Part shown: in pieces, positions 1 to 11,699 of the stretch
How the letters are laid out: the number at the start of each line of letters is the position of its first letter
Position numbering within the stretch: the first letter of the stretch is position 1
Origin: Anastatus disparis
Taxonomy: Eukaryota; Arthropoda; Insecta; Hymenoptera; Eupelmidae
Direction of reading: 5' to 3'
Length of the DNA: 64,000 bases
Assembly: GCA_017163975.1 (NCBI GenBank)
Contig: JAFFSR010000249.1
Coordinates: forward strand, 8,952,001 to 9,016,000
Notes under the pieces: model-generated
The model's database searches: none
The model's input: only the letters and a program-made list of their open reading frames with translations
What the model was told of the DNA's origin: nothing
Made by a program: the position numbers and the translations under genes

Positions 1-1010
1 AGGAAAACCCTATATTTTTATTACAGATTCGGATTCAGCGTCGAAAAATACATGGGAATATGTATGTCCGGTCAAAAGTTCAGACATTTTTTTTCATTTT
101 GTGGGCCTGTGTAATTATTGGCTCTTATTTTTACATTAATATGCCGTCCTCATTACCTGTAACTGGCGTACCGTTGAACGGTGTTAATATTAAATTTGAT
201 TCTTCTGTTCGTAGCTTGGGTGTATGGTTGGATAGTAAGCTTATCTGGAGAGAGCACGCTACTCAAGTGTGTAATAGGTCATTTTCTCTGCTTTACAGAC
301 TAAACTTCTTTAGAAAGAGCACTACGTTTGCTCTTCGTAAACATCTTACAAAAACACTGCTTTTCCCACTTCTGGATTACTGTTGTCTGGTTTACTGTGA
401 CCTCTCGGTTGAGCCTGATCTTAGACTTCAGAGGATCATCAACTCTGGTATACGTTACATCTTCGGTGTAGGTAGGCGTGAGCACATCTCTGCTTATAGG
501 TTCTCATTAGGCTGGTTATCTACTGCGGGTAGAAGAAGCTACATTTCTGTATAAGATGTTCTTATCTTGCACTCCATCCTATTTATATTCTATGTATCAG
601 TGGAGACGGCTGGTAAGGTCCTTGAGGGGTGATGTGAGACCTTTGACCATTCCTTTTTCATTTACTGAGTATCGCCTACGATCATTCCTGTTCACTTCCT
701 CGTGGCTATGGAATGATCTTCCTGCGACCTTACGCAGCTTATCCTTGCTCACAACATTCAAAACATCCTCATTTGCACACTACCTCACCTTGGAGAGTGG
801 ACCTCTGCTCCATGCTAATTTATAAAACTGTTTTATATTGTAATAATTTTTTTATTACTGTAGAGTTTATTTTATTGTTATATTTGCTTGATTATTATTT
901 TTCTTTACTGTTTATTATTATTATTGTGCTTAATATTATTTTTATTAATTCTAATGTATTACTGTAATTAATTGTACAACATAATGTACATATAATAAAT
1001 TTGGTTATCT
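1..1010 (+). mobile_element. 5'-truncated LINE, 3' end with RT C-terminal region
   Basis: This is the 3' part of a non-LTR retrotransposon of the CR1/Jockey group. A reading frame from about 105 to 552, continuing in another frame from 556 to 825, matches the thumb and C-terminal region of LINE reverse transcriptases. Landmarks are VRSLGVWLDSKLIW, LLFPLLDYCCLVY and WLWNDLPATLR. The catalytic FADD palm motif is missing, so only the last third of ORF2 remains. A frameshift or stop near 552-556 splits the frame. The AT-rich 3' UTR runs to about 1,010 and ends in an AATAAA-like stretch. The same C-terminal pattern occurs in the minus-strand LINE near 55 kb but with different residues, so they are different families. 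5' truncation is normal for LINEs. The window may simply begin inside the copy. Confidence 0.8.
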
Positions 1011-1059
1011 ATCCATGTATCCCTATTCCCTCACACTTTCCTACGCTTTTTTACCCTTC

Positions 1060-1146
1060 TCAATTTTTCTTTAATAGAAATTATGTTTTTTACATTGAAA
1101 TCACATTAAAAAAAATAAAATCAAATTACTCTAACTCAATGAGCTC
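1060..1146 (+). repeat. ~87-bp repeat shared with 60,817-60,907
   Basis: This segment, from AATTTTTCTTTAATAGAAAT to ACTCAATGAGCTCT, is almost identical in direct orientation to 60,817-60,907. Flanking sequences differ on the right side and are only loosely alike on the left, where both have CTCACAC-type runs. It may be a LINE or MITE terminus, or an ancient direct duplication. No coding potential was seen. Confidence 0.75.
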
Positions 1147-3666
1147 TATGAGAAAACATTGCGCCAAAGCACTTGGCAGCATTTTTAATAATGATGACAT
1201 AAATTGCTTATTAATAAATTATAATGAATTGAACATACAATGGATACACAAAAAATATTACTTAATATTTTTTTAGAACTATCATCTATGGATTTAGTGC
1301 TTGATCATTAGGTCAGATCATGTGATGTCATACGTCATCGAGATTTGAAAAAGAAAGTAAAGCCCCCTAGATATTTCTTTTTCTGTCTTTAAGGTGAACA
1401 TACACTCGTATAACAATGCTCTGTCTATATCTTATTTGTCTATAGTTTTCATACGGTGTGTAAATGCACGACAATTAAAGTTATAAATTTATTGTATAAA
1501 GTTTATTTAAATTGAAGACGTTAAATGCTCTATATATCTTTAATTAACAACGATCGCTTACAAATATTATATAATTCTCTATCTGTCATGCTATTTTACT
1601 CACCTCACAAAAACACGTCGTCACATCTTGGAGTCGTGGTGAGAATATAAGACTTGTATTAAAGCTGGAGCAAGGAGGAGTGTTTGAACGTGCCTTGTCT
1701 GAGGTTAATATGAATTTATCTAAGCAAACAAAAATATGTTACAGAATGTTCATAAGGTTGTGTTTAATCGATTAAGTTGTATAAATAATTATGAGTTGCT
1801 TTAGGTTTAAAGAAAAATAAAGGAATTTGAAAAGCGAATACGGGAACGGTGAGAAAATTGAAGTAGAATGCACGTCAGTGGTATAAATAAGGGGAATTCT
1901 TGTAAAGCGTCGCTCTCTGTCTTTCCCAGTCTAGGGCCAAGTTCGCGTTCGTTCTGAGGGCGACTCAGGCAACACGTCTAGGATTGATGGTTGCGTCAAT
2001 CTGAGGTCGCACTTTAACTTCGTGAGCTGGAGTTTTTTCTCCATGACCTGTGAGTCGCGCATGCGCTGGAAAGCCGATTAGCCTACCTGTGGCTGCACTT
2101 ACGCTGACCCTGAAAGATGATGAAAGTGGTTCGCTTTGGGGCCTAGTCAATACGTGGCATAGAAAAAGGGCACGAAGAACGTAAAAGTGTGCTATGAGGC
2201 GAGATTATTGTCGGTGGGGGTCATGTTGCGTGTGAGTGGTGGGAGGAAAAAAAGGCTTGGAGTGAAAAACACACAAGCAGTTATTTAGTTACTTTCGAGC
2301 CGTCTTAGCGTCCGCTTGACTCGTCTTTGTGTTCTAAAGTTGTGAAGAAAACAAAATAAAGCATAATTAGTGTTATATGGATATTGTGAGTCTTTCTTTG
2401 TGCTTTTCCTTTCGAAAATAACCATAAATCCTTGCTATTAAATTCGGAGACAGTGCAAAGTGCAACTCGGGGATCTCGATGAATTTATTTGTGACGGAAA
2501 AAGTAACATGTCCTTGCTGTTGCATAACTTGGTCGTAATTTAACAACTCGCCAACAGCATAAATTGAACCTGTAAATAAGAAAGGGAAATAAAGAAAGTG
2601 TTTTCGTGGCAGCAGTAAAACTCACAATCATTATAAGGCGTGCATCTATTTTTAATATTATTCTTCCAGCAAAAAAATCGAGAAACATTGTAAGTGATAA
2701 CTCCAAGACCCATACATAAGTGTACATACTATGCTTGATAGACATTCAGAAAAAAGTCGGCTTTCTGGTTCCTTAAAAATCAAAACTCAAATAATAATCA
2801 GAGTGAGGAGCTGCTTCGATTTTTTAATAGTCAGTCATTGAATAACTAAAGGTTAAATGACAGATTCATTGTCAAATTTACTTCATTTATCAAATACTTG
2901 AAGTATTTCAAAGTTTCATCAGAATATTTAAATTAATATCAAGTTATTAATTGTTTTTATTTGAAAACTTAATTTTTTGACTTTATCCTTTATTCTAAAT
3001 AACCCCTTTGGTCTATTATTTTTTTAATATTTTGCCGATGTTTTAATTCTAAAAATCTATGCCTTATTTCGCAATCAGTGGCGTGAGAAATTAATTCATC
3101 AAGACCCAGGTAAAACTAAGCTAAATAACCTCAAACTACCTATGCTAATCACACACAAATAAAACAAACTATCCTTGTTTTTTTTTCATTTTCAATGTTT
3201 TACAAAAAATAATTTGAATAAATTATAATAAAAGTTGTTTTTCTGAAAAACTTACTGCACCAATCGATTCTACAGGAAAAATTATGACGAAACTGAACAT
3301 TTTTTTCTTAAGGTTTAATTTCATAAAGTAAAACTAGCAAAAAATACCTCGCTTCTAAAGTCACTTACTACACTGAAAGACTATCGGAGCAGCCTGTAAC
3401 CTTCAAGGTTATGTGCTACTCTGATTCGTTACGTTTCGAGGTATACGCGCAATCGGAGTAGCAGTTACTCAGATTTGAGTTTCCCTTACGCTGATCGAGG
3501 CATATGTAAAGCGCCGATTTGTCAAAACAACATTACACACAAACGATCGGAGCAGACACAGTTCATTTTCAGTACTTTCTTTGTCGTTTTCGGCACACCG
3601 TTTGCGCCGAACGCGTGGCGCTAGCGTAGTTAGAGAGAAGGGCAACTAGCAAGCAAAAAGTTTTTC
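1147..3666. other. Stretch without a recognisable gene; possible old LTR or exon at 1,880-2,360
   Basis: I see no convincing coding sequence. The interval 1,850-2,400 is less AT-rich than its surroundings. It has a TATA-box-like GGTATAAATAAGG at about 1,880 and an AATAAA signal at about 2,353. That spacing would suit an LTR (promoter plus polyadenylation signal) or the first exon of a decayed transcription unit, but I could not find TG...CA ends or a flanking duplication. The short open frames here (for example 2,485-2,745 minus) match nothing I know. 3,370-3,650 is another GC-richer patch of unknown nature. Confidence 0.35.
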
Positions 3667-3670
3667 AGTG

Positions 3671-4332
3671 TAGGAGAGTATCACATCTCCGGATCACGGA
3701 TGTTGCTCTAACTTTGAGATAGATTTTCAGATGTCAAAATATGGAAAAAGTCAGAGTTATAGACTCCAACGCTCAATTTTTCTCTAGTTGCAGGCAATTA
3801 AAGAAAATCACTAAAAAAGTTACTAGATTTTTAAACGCTTATAATTCTTTAGCATTAATAGCTAAACGCTTGTAACTGTTTTTAAACGAAAGCTACGTTC
3901 AAATCCTTTCGAAAAAGCACCTATAGCATATCAAAATATTATTTTTTCCCAAAGTTACAGCGTTATAAGAAATTGAGCTGAATTTCCTTTTAAAAATATT
4001 AATTAATGATAAATGTTAAAATGTAGTACAATTTTCATAACGCTGTAACTTTGGGAAAAAATAATATTTTGATATGCTATAGGTGCTTTTTCGAAAGGAT
4101 TTGAACGTAGCTTTCGTTTAAAAACAGTTACAAGCGTTTAGCTATTAATGCTAAAGAATTATAAGCGTTTAAAAATCTAGTAACTTTTTTAGTGATTTTC
4201 TTTAATTACCTGCAACTAGAGAAATATTGAGCGTTGGAGTCTATAACTCTGGCTTTTTCCATATTTCGACATCTGAAAACCTATCTCAAAGTTAGAGCAA
4301 AATCCGTGATCCGGAGATGTGATACTCTCCTA
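3671..4332. mobile_element. Fold-back MITE with ~310-bp arms
   Basis: The left arm from TAGGAGAGTATCACATCTCC is repeated as its reverse complement ending at about 4,332, with the turn at about 3,990-4,000. The arms are close to perfect over their full length, so the whole element can fold into one hairpin. If the outer TA at each end is the target duplication, the element would be a Tc1/mariner-type MITE starting GGAGAGTATC. It has no coding capacity. Confidence 0.85.
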
Positions 4333-4789
4333 GTTAGTTAAGTTTCTTCGTATTAAATTATGAATTAAAATATTAAAATTAACGAAATCAATAATTGCTA
4401 CTGTTGAGGATAATTCATATCTTAAAATATCCATATGAAATAACATTTTTCTCAATTTCGTTAAGAAACTAATAAATAGATTTTTGGATAGGTTTAAAAT
4501 CTGTTTAAATCATATTAATACAATGACAAAATAATTGATTATGTCCAATTCTGCTTTAATTATTAGTGCAATGATTTTACACAAATACGCATGAACAATG
4601 TAAGTTCTGCACTAAAAAGTTTGTTTATTTTGATTGATAATGAATTTATGCCTTTTGATGCAATAAATAAAAAACTCGTAAGCTTGACGGAAACATATTT
4701 GATGATAGTTCTTTTTCTGACATTTAAAATTTAAGAGCTAGCCGCTTTCACTGTCCTCGTCTAATTGAAATTTTCGTTATTTACTTAAG
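4333..4789. other. AT-rich spacer
   Basis: No gene or repeat recognised between the fold-back MITE and the long-TIR transposon relic. Confidence 0.6.
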
Positions 4790-7665
4790 ACTGATTCCAT
4801 TCAGATTCATGTAGGCCGTCACTGATTAATTTTTTTTCCCTTCTCAATGATAAAAATACCTTCCAATATGTATATAAAGATGAAACTTACCTCATAGAAC
4901 GGTTGAAAATATGTTTTTTCCTCGCTACAGCGTATTTAGTGTTGGGTGTAAAAATGAAAATTAAAAAATTGAAAATGAACCTCAATTTTCAAATTGCCGT
5001 AACTCCGTCAATTTTCAACCTTTTTGGACGTTTTTCGAATTTTAGTCTAGTTTTAAATGCTTTTTCAATTTTTGCAATACAAGTTGATCTCTCTGAGTTA
5101 TTCATGAAAAACCGAAAAAAGCGATTTTTTTTCAAACGCAATTTTCTCAAAAACTATATTTTTTTTTGTTGAAATTTTTACATGTTATTACACATAAAGA
5201 ATACTAACTTTGAAGATGGGTGAGAATATGCCATTTTGCCTTATTTTTTTAAAACAGATTTTTAAACGTTTTTTTTATATTTTCCATTTTAAAGCATTGA
5301 GACCATGGCGCATCATGCCATTTTTCCGACTATTACGTCTTTTTACAATTTGTTAATGCTTTTGCAAAAATATTAACAAAAATCTTTAAAATAAACCCGT
5401 GATCAAATTTTTTTATCAATTAGAACCGAAGTTATGATGATTTCAAGTTTATAAAAATAGAAATTTTTTTGTTAATAATTAAAAAATTTTATTCAGTTTG
5501 AATTTTGCACCCACGATTCAAATCTACTTTGTAGGGAGTGACATGTACCACCGTTCGATGGCAACCATTCGCTTTTTACATTCTCATTAACGACTTGACG
5601 CATTCAAGCATACAAAACAAGTAAGATCAAAAATAAAATTGTCTAACAAAAATTTTTTTTTTTGCTCTGGCATTGCTCCAAAAATCCGTTCAGAGAATAA
5701 GGTGATCTAACGGAGTCTTTGAAACGCTTGTATCCGAATACTTCTTTTCTCAGAAAGGATAAAGTATGTCCTTCATGTTACAGAATATTTTTAGATGAAG
5801 TGAAAATACACCTATTTCATCTACCATCGAACAGTCAACAATCTTCGGAAGAAGTTTTTCATAGTAAGGCTGTGGTAGAGCAGTTCAATCAAACTTCAAG
5901 TAATTTGAAATTAAAAATTTCACAAATCAAAATGCCTCAGGGTATCAATATAAAAATGTGAAAATCCTGTGCTTTTCGAAAAAGAAAACAAATAAACGAT
6001 GCATTTGATTCACAAATAACAAGTAAAATTATGAAAGTCTACAATACAACGGATTTGCCCACATTAAATGAAAATAACGAATGTGAAATATGTGATAAAT
6101 GGCTTGAAAATATAGAATTTGCTTTAGATACTTATTCAAATTTTCTTGAGAAAGTGCGGTTATTAAGTCTTATACCAAGCAACATTTCCAAAAATTATTT
6201 ATAATCAGTTTTATCAAATGTAACTGTTTATATGATTGATCAAGCAAGATCATTGGCGAATAATGAAGATATTTACAAAACGCCTGAGAACTATTGTGGC
6301 CATTCCTTAGCTAGTGAAATTCTAACGAGAGTAAAAAATTATTATTTGAACGATAATTTCAATTGATCTCGTCAAAGTGCAAATAAAAATGACACAATAT
6401 CTGTTAAAGAAAATGGTATAAAAACTAAAAAAAGTTTAACGCTTTTTTACGCGAAGCATAAAAGAAATATATCAATTATTTATAGAAGAAAATTCTAAAA
6501 TTAAAACAAAAATTGGTAAATCAATATCCTATGCCTTAAGACCAAAGTGGATTATACCCCATCTACCAAACAATTCGTGTCTTTGCGTTTATTGCGAGAA
6601 CCTGAAACTTAAGTTGGGTGCTTTAAATAAATATAAAAACGAGAATAAACATGACATTACGGGTTTGGAATTGAAAATAAATTTTTCACTTTTTTTGTTC
6701 AAAAGATGATATGAAATGTGTACTAAGAAAATTTAAAAAATGCCCAATTGGAGATAGTATTGATTTAAAAGTGATTTCTTTGTCAGAAGAAGATTTATAC
6801 GAAGAAATAACTTTATTAGACAATTTTATTTTTTATCTTATTTGTCTTATATGCTTGAATGCATCATGTCGTTAATGAGAATGCAAAAAGTGAATCGTCG
6901 CCATCTAGCGGTGACATATGTCACTCCCTACAAAGTTTATTTAAATCGTGGGTGCAAAATTTAAACTGAATAAAAAATTTTAACTATCAACAAAAAAATT
7001 TCTATTTTCATAAATTTAAAATCATCATAACTTCGGTTGTAATTGATAAAAAAAATTAGATTAAGGGTTTATTTTAAAGATTTTTGTTAATATTTTTGAT
7101 AAATTAATAAATAAAAGCATAAACAAATTGTAAAAAGACGTAATGGTTGAAAAATGGAAAATATAAAAAAACGTTTAACAATCTGTTTAAAAAAATATGG
7201 CAATATGGCAAAATGGCATATTCTCACCTATCCTATAAGTTGGTATTTCTTATGTATAATAACATATAAAAATTTCAACAAAAAAAATATAGTTTTTGAA
7301 AAAATTGCGTTTGAAAAAAATCGCTTTTTTGGTTTTTTACGAATAACTCAGAGAGGTCTACTCGTATCGCAAAAATCGAAAAAGCATTTAAAACTAGACT
7401 AAATTTCGAAAAACGTTCAGAAAAGTTGAAAATTGAAGGAGCTACGGCAATTTGAAAATTCAGGTTCATTTTTAATTTTTTAATTCTCATTTTTACACCT
7501 AATACTAAATACGCTATAACAAGGAAAAAAACATATTTTCGAGCGTTCTATGAGGTAAATTTTATCTTTATATACATATTGGAAGGTATTTTTATCACTT
7601 AAAAGAGAAAAAAAAAATCGATCGGTGACGGCCTGCATGAATCTGAATGGAATCAGTGTATTAAT
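4790..7665 (+). mobile_element. Long-TIR DNA transposon relic (~0.8-kb TIRs)
   Basis: The left arm, 4,790 to about 5,620, is the reverse complement of about 6,840-7,662. Both outer ends read CTGATTCCATTCAGATTCAT. The transposon at 32,665-36,364 has the same start (CTGATTCCATT), and the decayed protein inside is related, so the two elements belong to one family. No clean flanking duplication was found. About 1.2 kb of broken transposase sequence lies between the arms. Confidence 0.8.
5719..6850 (+). pseudogene. Broken DDE-type transposase of the long-TIR family
   Basis: A first open segment (5,719-5,961) carries a CxxC motif (KVCPSC). It is followed, after a stop, by a segment with ECEICDKWLENIEFALDTYS and LASEILTRVKNYYLNDNFN. 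The latter aligns by eye with the N-terminal part of the transposase at 34,080-35,687 (IVMEYLLNDDFNCSRQSPNK). Multiple stops and frameshifts follow, and the catalytic core (VDFAEN...SDG) is missing, so the element cannot be autonomous. Only the N-terminal zinc-binding/DNA-binding half survives. The surrounding TIRs confirm that this is the element's own gene and not a host gene. Confidence 0.7.
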
Positions 7666-7800
7666 CGTTGTATCTGAAAATGAAAAGTTGAGCGTGACAG
7701 GTATTATTATTATAAATATTTATGCGCAAGAAAAAAAAATTTTATCGTATTGTTTTCGAAAAAAATGACGAACGCAAAAATTTTATTAACATAACCTTTT
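7663..7800 (+). repeat. Half-copy of a palindromic repeat also at 52,385-52,645
   Basis: The stretch ATCGTTGTATCTG...AATATTTATGCGCAAGAA is similar to 52,386-52,500 in direct orientation and to 52,500-52,645 in inverted orientation. The copy near 52 kb is a complete palindrome. Here only one arm is seen. Confidence 0.55.
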
Positions 7801-7929
7801 ACTTCAGCGTTCCTTGATGAAGACGCATTTAGTAGAAAAATAACTATACTTTTAGCTTATTTTCGGCAAACTTTATCTTTTGTCAAACATGGAAATAGAA
7901 CTTCAGTAATTGAAAATTGCATAAAAAAA

Positions 7930-8075
7930 CGGTAGTAGTTATTGGCGCACTATAGACCGTCAAAACAAACCCCCACTTTACCACCCCAAAGGTTACTGAC
8001 CGGCGGGTCAATGACCTCTGAGAAGACGAAGTAGGGGTTTGTTAGACATGGTACCCAAATAACTGGAGGGTCACT
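7930..8075. repeat. ~140-bp repeat, inverted copy at 48,590-48,735
   Basis: ACCGTCAAAACAAACCCCC, CCACCCCAAAGGTTACTGAC and GGGTCAATGACCTCT recur as the reverse complement at 48,590-48,735 at an estimated 80% identity. It is GC-richer than its surroundings. It lies just outside Polinton A here and just outside a Helitron end there. No protein-coding reading is convincing. Confidence 0.75.
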
Positions 8076-8469
8076 TACCCCCTCCTACAAAATTTAGAGT
8101 GGGGATAAAAAATATTTTAATCGATATTTCAAAATTATTAATTAAAAATTTTATAATATAATCCTATTTAATTATCGAAATAATATAAACATATTGAATT
8201 ATAAAATATGAATTTAAAAGATTTTTATCTATTATTTTTAACTATACAAATTTTTTATAGTGAATTAGAAAATATAAAATTTACATATAAATTATTGTGT
8301 GTATGAAGGATGAGTAGTTGGTAACAGACAAGATGATTAAAATACTCATGTTTTAAAGTTTAAAAAAATTTATTAATAATAAATAAAACATACATTACAA
8401 CGTAGCATTTATACATCTGATTACTGTGTACACATGATAAATAATGAATTTATATATGATTATAAATAA
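8076..8469. other. AT-rich stretch, no feature; expected Polinton A end not found
   Basis: I looked here for the inverted counterpart of the Polinton edge sequence at 18.2-18.38 kb (or its copy at 37.53-37.8 kb) and did not see it. Either this end of Polinton A is lost or it is too diverged to recognise by eye. Confidence 0.5.
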
Positions 8470-8479
8470 GTCTTGTTTT

Positions 8480-9262
8480 CCTAAAATTAGATTCTTATTT
8501 TTTAATGATTCATCGAGATCATTTACAAAATTATCATTCATACTAGACATTGTACTTTTTATATTGTTAGCATGATAGTATACATATTGAGATTATACAT
8601 ATTGTCGTTCTAATACATTTTTCATATGAATTACTATTTCTTGTCGAATATAATCTACGGATTTTGCAACAATATTCAAATTTTGAATTCTATAATCTAT
8701 GCATATCGATAATTTTTTTAGATGTCGAATGTTACAAGTTTAAATACTAACGATCGACTATATCGCCCATGTTTTTTTGGTGGTCCACCATTATTTTCTG
8801 CTTTGGGTTGAGCATGATTGGGTACCAATTCAAAAGCTCTCTCGTTGAAACTAATCATGAAGCGGATAGTATATCCAGGTATAGCGAGTCGCTGATCCAA
8901 CATAGATTCCTCATTATAACAAGTAAAACATTATTGAATTTTATGAAACTCCTGCTTTAACGCCTCCCAACAGTCGAATGACAGAGGTAGACCTTGAAAA
9001 TTGGATCCGTGGAAGCGCACTACAGAAACAAACGCAATTTTTTCTCTTCCTATATTCTCCAGGCCTACGTGGATAATTTTCCCAAAAGAGCTGTTATTCC
9101 GTAGACCATCGGTAGAAGCTGCTGCCAATAATTTTTCTTGCTATTCTCTTTTATTAAATTTTCCAAGTTGTTACCAAAGGATTGCTCCAGACTTCTCTTT
9201 TGACCAGCTATCTTGATTAGGTTTAGTTGCTTGTTACTGCTGTTACCGTCGATCACACACAA
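8480..9262 (-). pseudogene. Unrecognised last gene of Polinton A
   Basis: A broken reading frame starts at 9,262 (a 65-codon open stretch), shifts frame near 9,080 (LENIGREKIAFVSVVRFHGS, then CWEALKQEF), and continues at 8,903 (RLAIPGYTIRFMISFNERAF) and below 8,700 (a lysine-rich segment). The successive pieces line up on one strand and directly follow the protease, as expected for one more Polinton gene. I do not recognise the family with certainty. The central part, with alternating charged and hydrophobic residues, looks like a small beta-rich nucleic-acid-binding fold, but that is only an impression. Stops at about 8,973, 8,907 and 8,716 show that it is dead. Confidence 0.5.
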
Positions 9263-9367
9263 CTGTGGTTAGACCGAGTGGATGCCACTTCTTTTAAACT
9301 GTAAGAAATTGGTGGAGGTGTTGTAAAAAGGTGGTGTGCAACCTATCAGAGACAGTCAAGTATCAAA

Positions 9368-9811
9368 TTACTTGTAGCAAGTTTTTTCTACAACATTCTT
9401 GACTATAGTATCATTTTTTTGCAAATTCTGCGAGAAATTTTTCAAGAATTTCTTGAAACCCAATCCACTAGACATATAATACAGAAATGTGATACGATAA
9501 TGACCACAAACGTTGGAATATTCGCTTTGTAAGCGTTTATTATTCCATCTAAATTTTTTACAATTTTGCTGAATACGTCGTAAATGTTGTGGGATTTGTT
9601 GTGGATTACCAAGACTATCAAAGTACATACCTGTGCCATACTTATCAACGTATATGGCAATCCAGTACGCACCACACTGGTTATAATTTTGCGTATTAAG
9701 CTCGAATGCACAAGATTTTACCCACATCAGAGAAATCTGATCCGCTGGATAAACGCCTACTGCGTGAAACTTGATCCGTATCAGATATCGTACAATCTCT
9801 TTTGAATTCAT
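9368..9811 (-). CDS. Polinton adenovirus-like cysteine protease, active-site His lost
   Basis: This 147-residue protein matches the Polinton PRO family, relatives of adenain that mature virion proteins. Recognisable blocks are GVYPADQISLMWVKSCAFEL at about residues 19-38, YWIAIYVDKYGTGMYFDSLG at about 48-67, and LQSEYSNVCGHYRITFL near 95-111. In adenain-type enzymes the catalytic set is His, Glu/Asp, Gln and Cys. Here Asp (YFDS), Gln and Cys (seven residues apart) are kept. The position usually occupied by His in an H-W-V-A block reads Tyr (YWIA), a single C-to-T change. The frame is otherwise open over the normal length, so the gene is nearly intact but probably inactive. It follows the unknown gene 9,696-10,538 and overlaps its end in another frame. 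Confidence 0.85.
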   Translation of the reverse strand: MNSKEIVRYLIRIKFHAVGVYPADQISLMWVKSCAFELNTQNYNQCGAYWIAIYVDKYGTGMYFDSLGNPQQIPQHLRRIQQNCKKFRWNNKRLQSEYSNVCGHYRITFLYYMSSGLGFKKFLKNFSQNLQKNDTIVKNVVEKTCYK

Positions 9812-10538
9812 TGCGGAAAATTTCGAAAAATTCTTCCAAAATCAGCGATTTTACGCTGGGGTTGAGTTTCAGTAGCCAATGTTTCAGATTATCAGCGTTA
9901 TTAAGTGCACACGCGTAATTTGAATAAGATGATTTTACGTAATAATACATGCACTGTACACTGCTGAAATTTAAATTTCCAAAAGCTGGACAATCTTGTT
10001 CTTTTTCTAAATTTTCAATCTTACAGGTGGTGAGCTTGGAAAGTAGTTCAACCTTTTCTTGACCTCGCACAAAAAATGTGCGAAAATGCTTGCAAATAGC
10101 TTCCAAATTTTTGTATAATCTTTTTATCGATATACCGTAAAACGGGGTGAAGTGGTCATGTGCGGGGTAAAGTGAGCATTTTTTCATATACGATTTTCTA
10201 ATTTCTTATGTACTTTGTTTATGTATAATAGTAATTTTTTTAACTTTTGTTAGTAATTCACAAAGAAATATTGTCATATATAAACAAAAGTACATATGAA
10301 AAAATTCTCGCTTTACCCCGTTTTACGGTATCACTTTCGCATACTCCAGACCGTGATGATTCAGTGTCACCCGATTTTACTGTCTTGAAGCATTTTCAGG
10401 TAAGTGTCTTAAATTGCAAGGAGGCGCCACGATTCAGTGAGCGATAAAGTTTTTATGAATAGCAAGTACAATTACCTCCTTTGGAATCAACCGATTTTGG
10501 TTGTCCTTTGAAAACTGCATGTCAATCAACACCTCCAT
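9696..10538 (-). pseudogene. Conserved Polinton gene of unknown function, split by a MITE
   Basis: The frame begins with an ATG at 10,538 (MEVLIDMQFSKDNQNRLIPK) and runs to 10,331, where a 194-bp MITE interrupts it. It resumes below 10,135 (LYKNLEAICKHFRTFFVRGQ) and reads to 9,696. Similar proteins, with a strongly conserved VKGxEK-type block and a downstream Cys/His-rich stretch (CPAFGNLNF...CMYYY), accompany capsid genes in many insect Polintons as I remember them. No enzymatic role is established that I can name. The first part contains stops near 10,443 and 10,390. It lies between the capsid gene and the protease on the same strand, which suggests a late or virion-associated role. Confidence 0.65.
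10135..10328. mobile_element. 194-bp MITE (Tc1/mariner-like) inside a Polinton gene
   Basis: Termini CCGTAAAACGGGGT and ACCCCGTTTTACGG are inverted repeats flanked by TA on both sides (10,133-10,134 and 10,329-10,330), as for TA-targeting elements. The left end holds a second, partial repeat of the terminal motif (GGGGTAAAGTGAGCA). It has no coding capacity. The Polinton reading frame continues on either side. Confidence 0.8.
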
Positions 10539-11699
10539 ACTGTTTGCAATGAAAGTTGCTCACCGACTGAGATAATAAAGATGGCTTTGCTCCACTTAAT
10601 TAGCAAGAAATATATCCCCACCACCACTAGTTAACGGCTATATAATCCACGACAACCTGTCTCGACGAGTCAATTTCGAGCAAATCGTCGTATTCAGCAT
10701 AAATTATACAATTTACAGCGCCCTTTAGCGGGTCGTCAAATCTAACATCAATTCGTACATTACCATTTTTTATCAAATTCCAATGACTATCATCACTTGC
10801 CTATAAATCAGAAGTCAAATCAAAAGCGAATAGTCAGTAACCAATCGGATAGTCTTTACGGGTAATCTAGTTGCCTGAATTCATAAAGTGAATACCAGAC
10901 CGGAAAAAAATGTATCATAGGTATCAACGTACATTTTGTTTTTTTTAAAATCTGGCTGTAAGGGTTTTGATAACACCTGCATTCCATCAACGTACAGACA
11001 CAATAAAGTTATATTAAAATTCTTGAAATTGAACGGGTTAAGACTTTTACCACCGTTGTAAGCTTTATTCTTAACAAAACCGAGTAGAATTCTTTTTAAG
11101 GGCACAAAACACCTTTTTTTCGGTCCCACCATCGAATTTGGGTTCATTGCTTTTTTTATAGGAAATATACTGTAGAATAAGCTCCAACAAGTTTTTTTAC
11201 TCTATCTCATTTAGTTTCGTTTTTATGAAGAAATTAGTAGAATAAACTTTTAATTGATTTTTTTGTTAATTTTGCTATTTTGAGATTTTTCTCAAATTTT
11301 TAGCTAATCTTATTAAAACACTATGAGAACTTATTTTTTTATTACTTGATTCAATAATTCATAAATCATTAATTAATCTCCTAAAAGTTTTTTTTTAAAG
11401 ATTTAATTTTGTTTTTATTTATTAAGTCTATAATGATATAATTTTTACAAATTAAAAAAATATTAAGAATTATTTTAAATTGAATTTTTTTAATTTTTAT
11501 TAATTTTTTCAGGTTTAATTAAAAAAAAAGAGTTTATTTTTTTAATTTTAACAAAATATTTATCTTGATTTAAGTTCTGAAAAGTTTTACATCCAATTTT
11601 ATTCCGTTTTATTAATATAAAGTAGTATTAATAGAAAGTGTATTTGAAGTGTAAAAAGCTTAAATTGACATTAAGAATACGAACTTCAAAAATGTAAAA

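Noticed and set aside
2485..2745. 86-codon minus-strand ORF
   Set aside because: No motif or conservation signal; length is expected by chance in such a long non-coding stretch.
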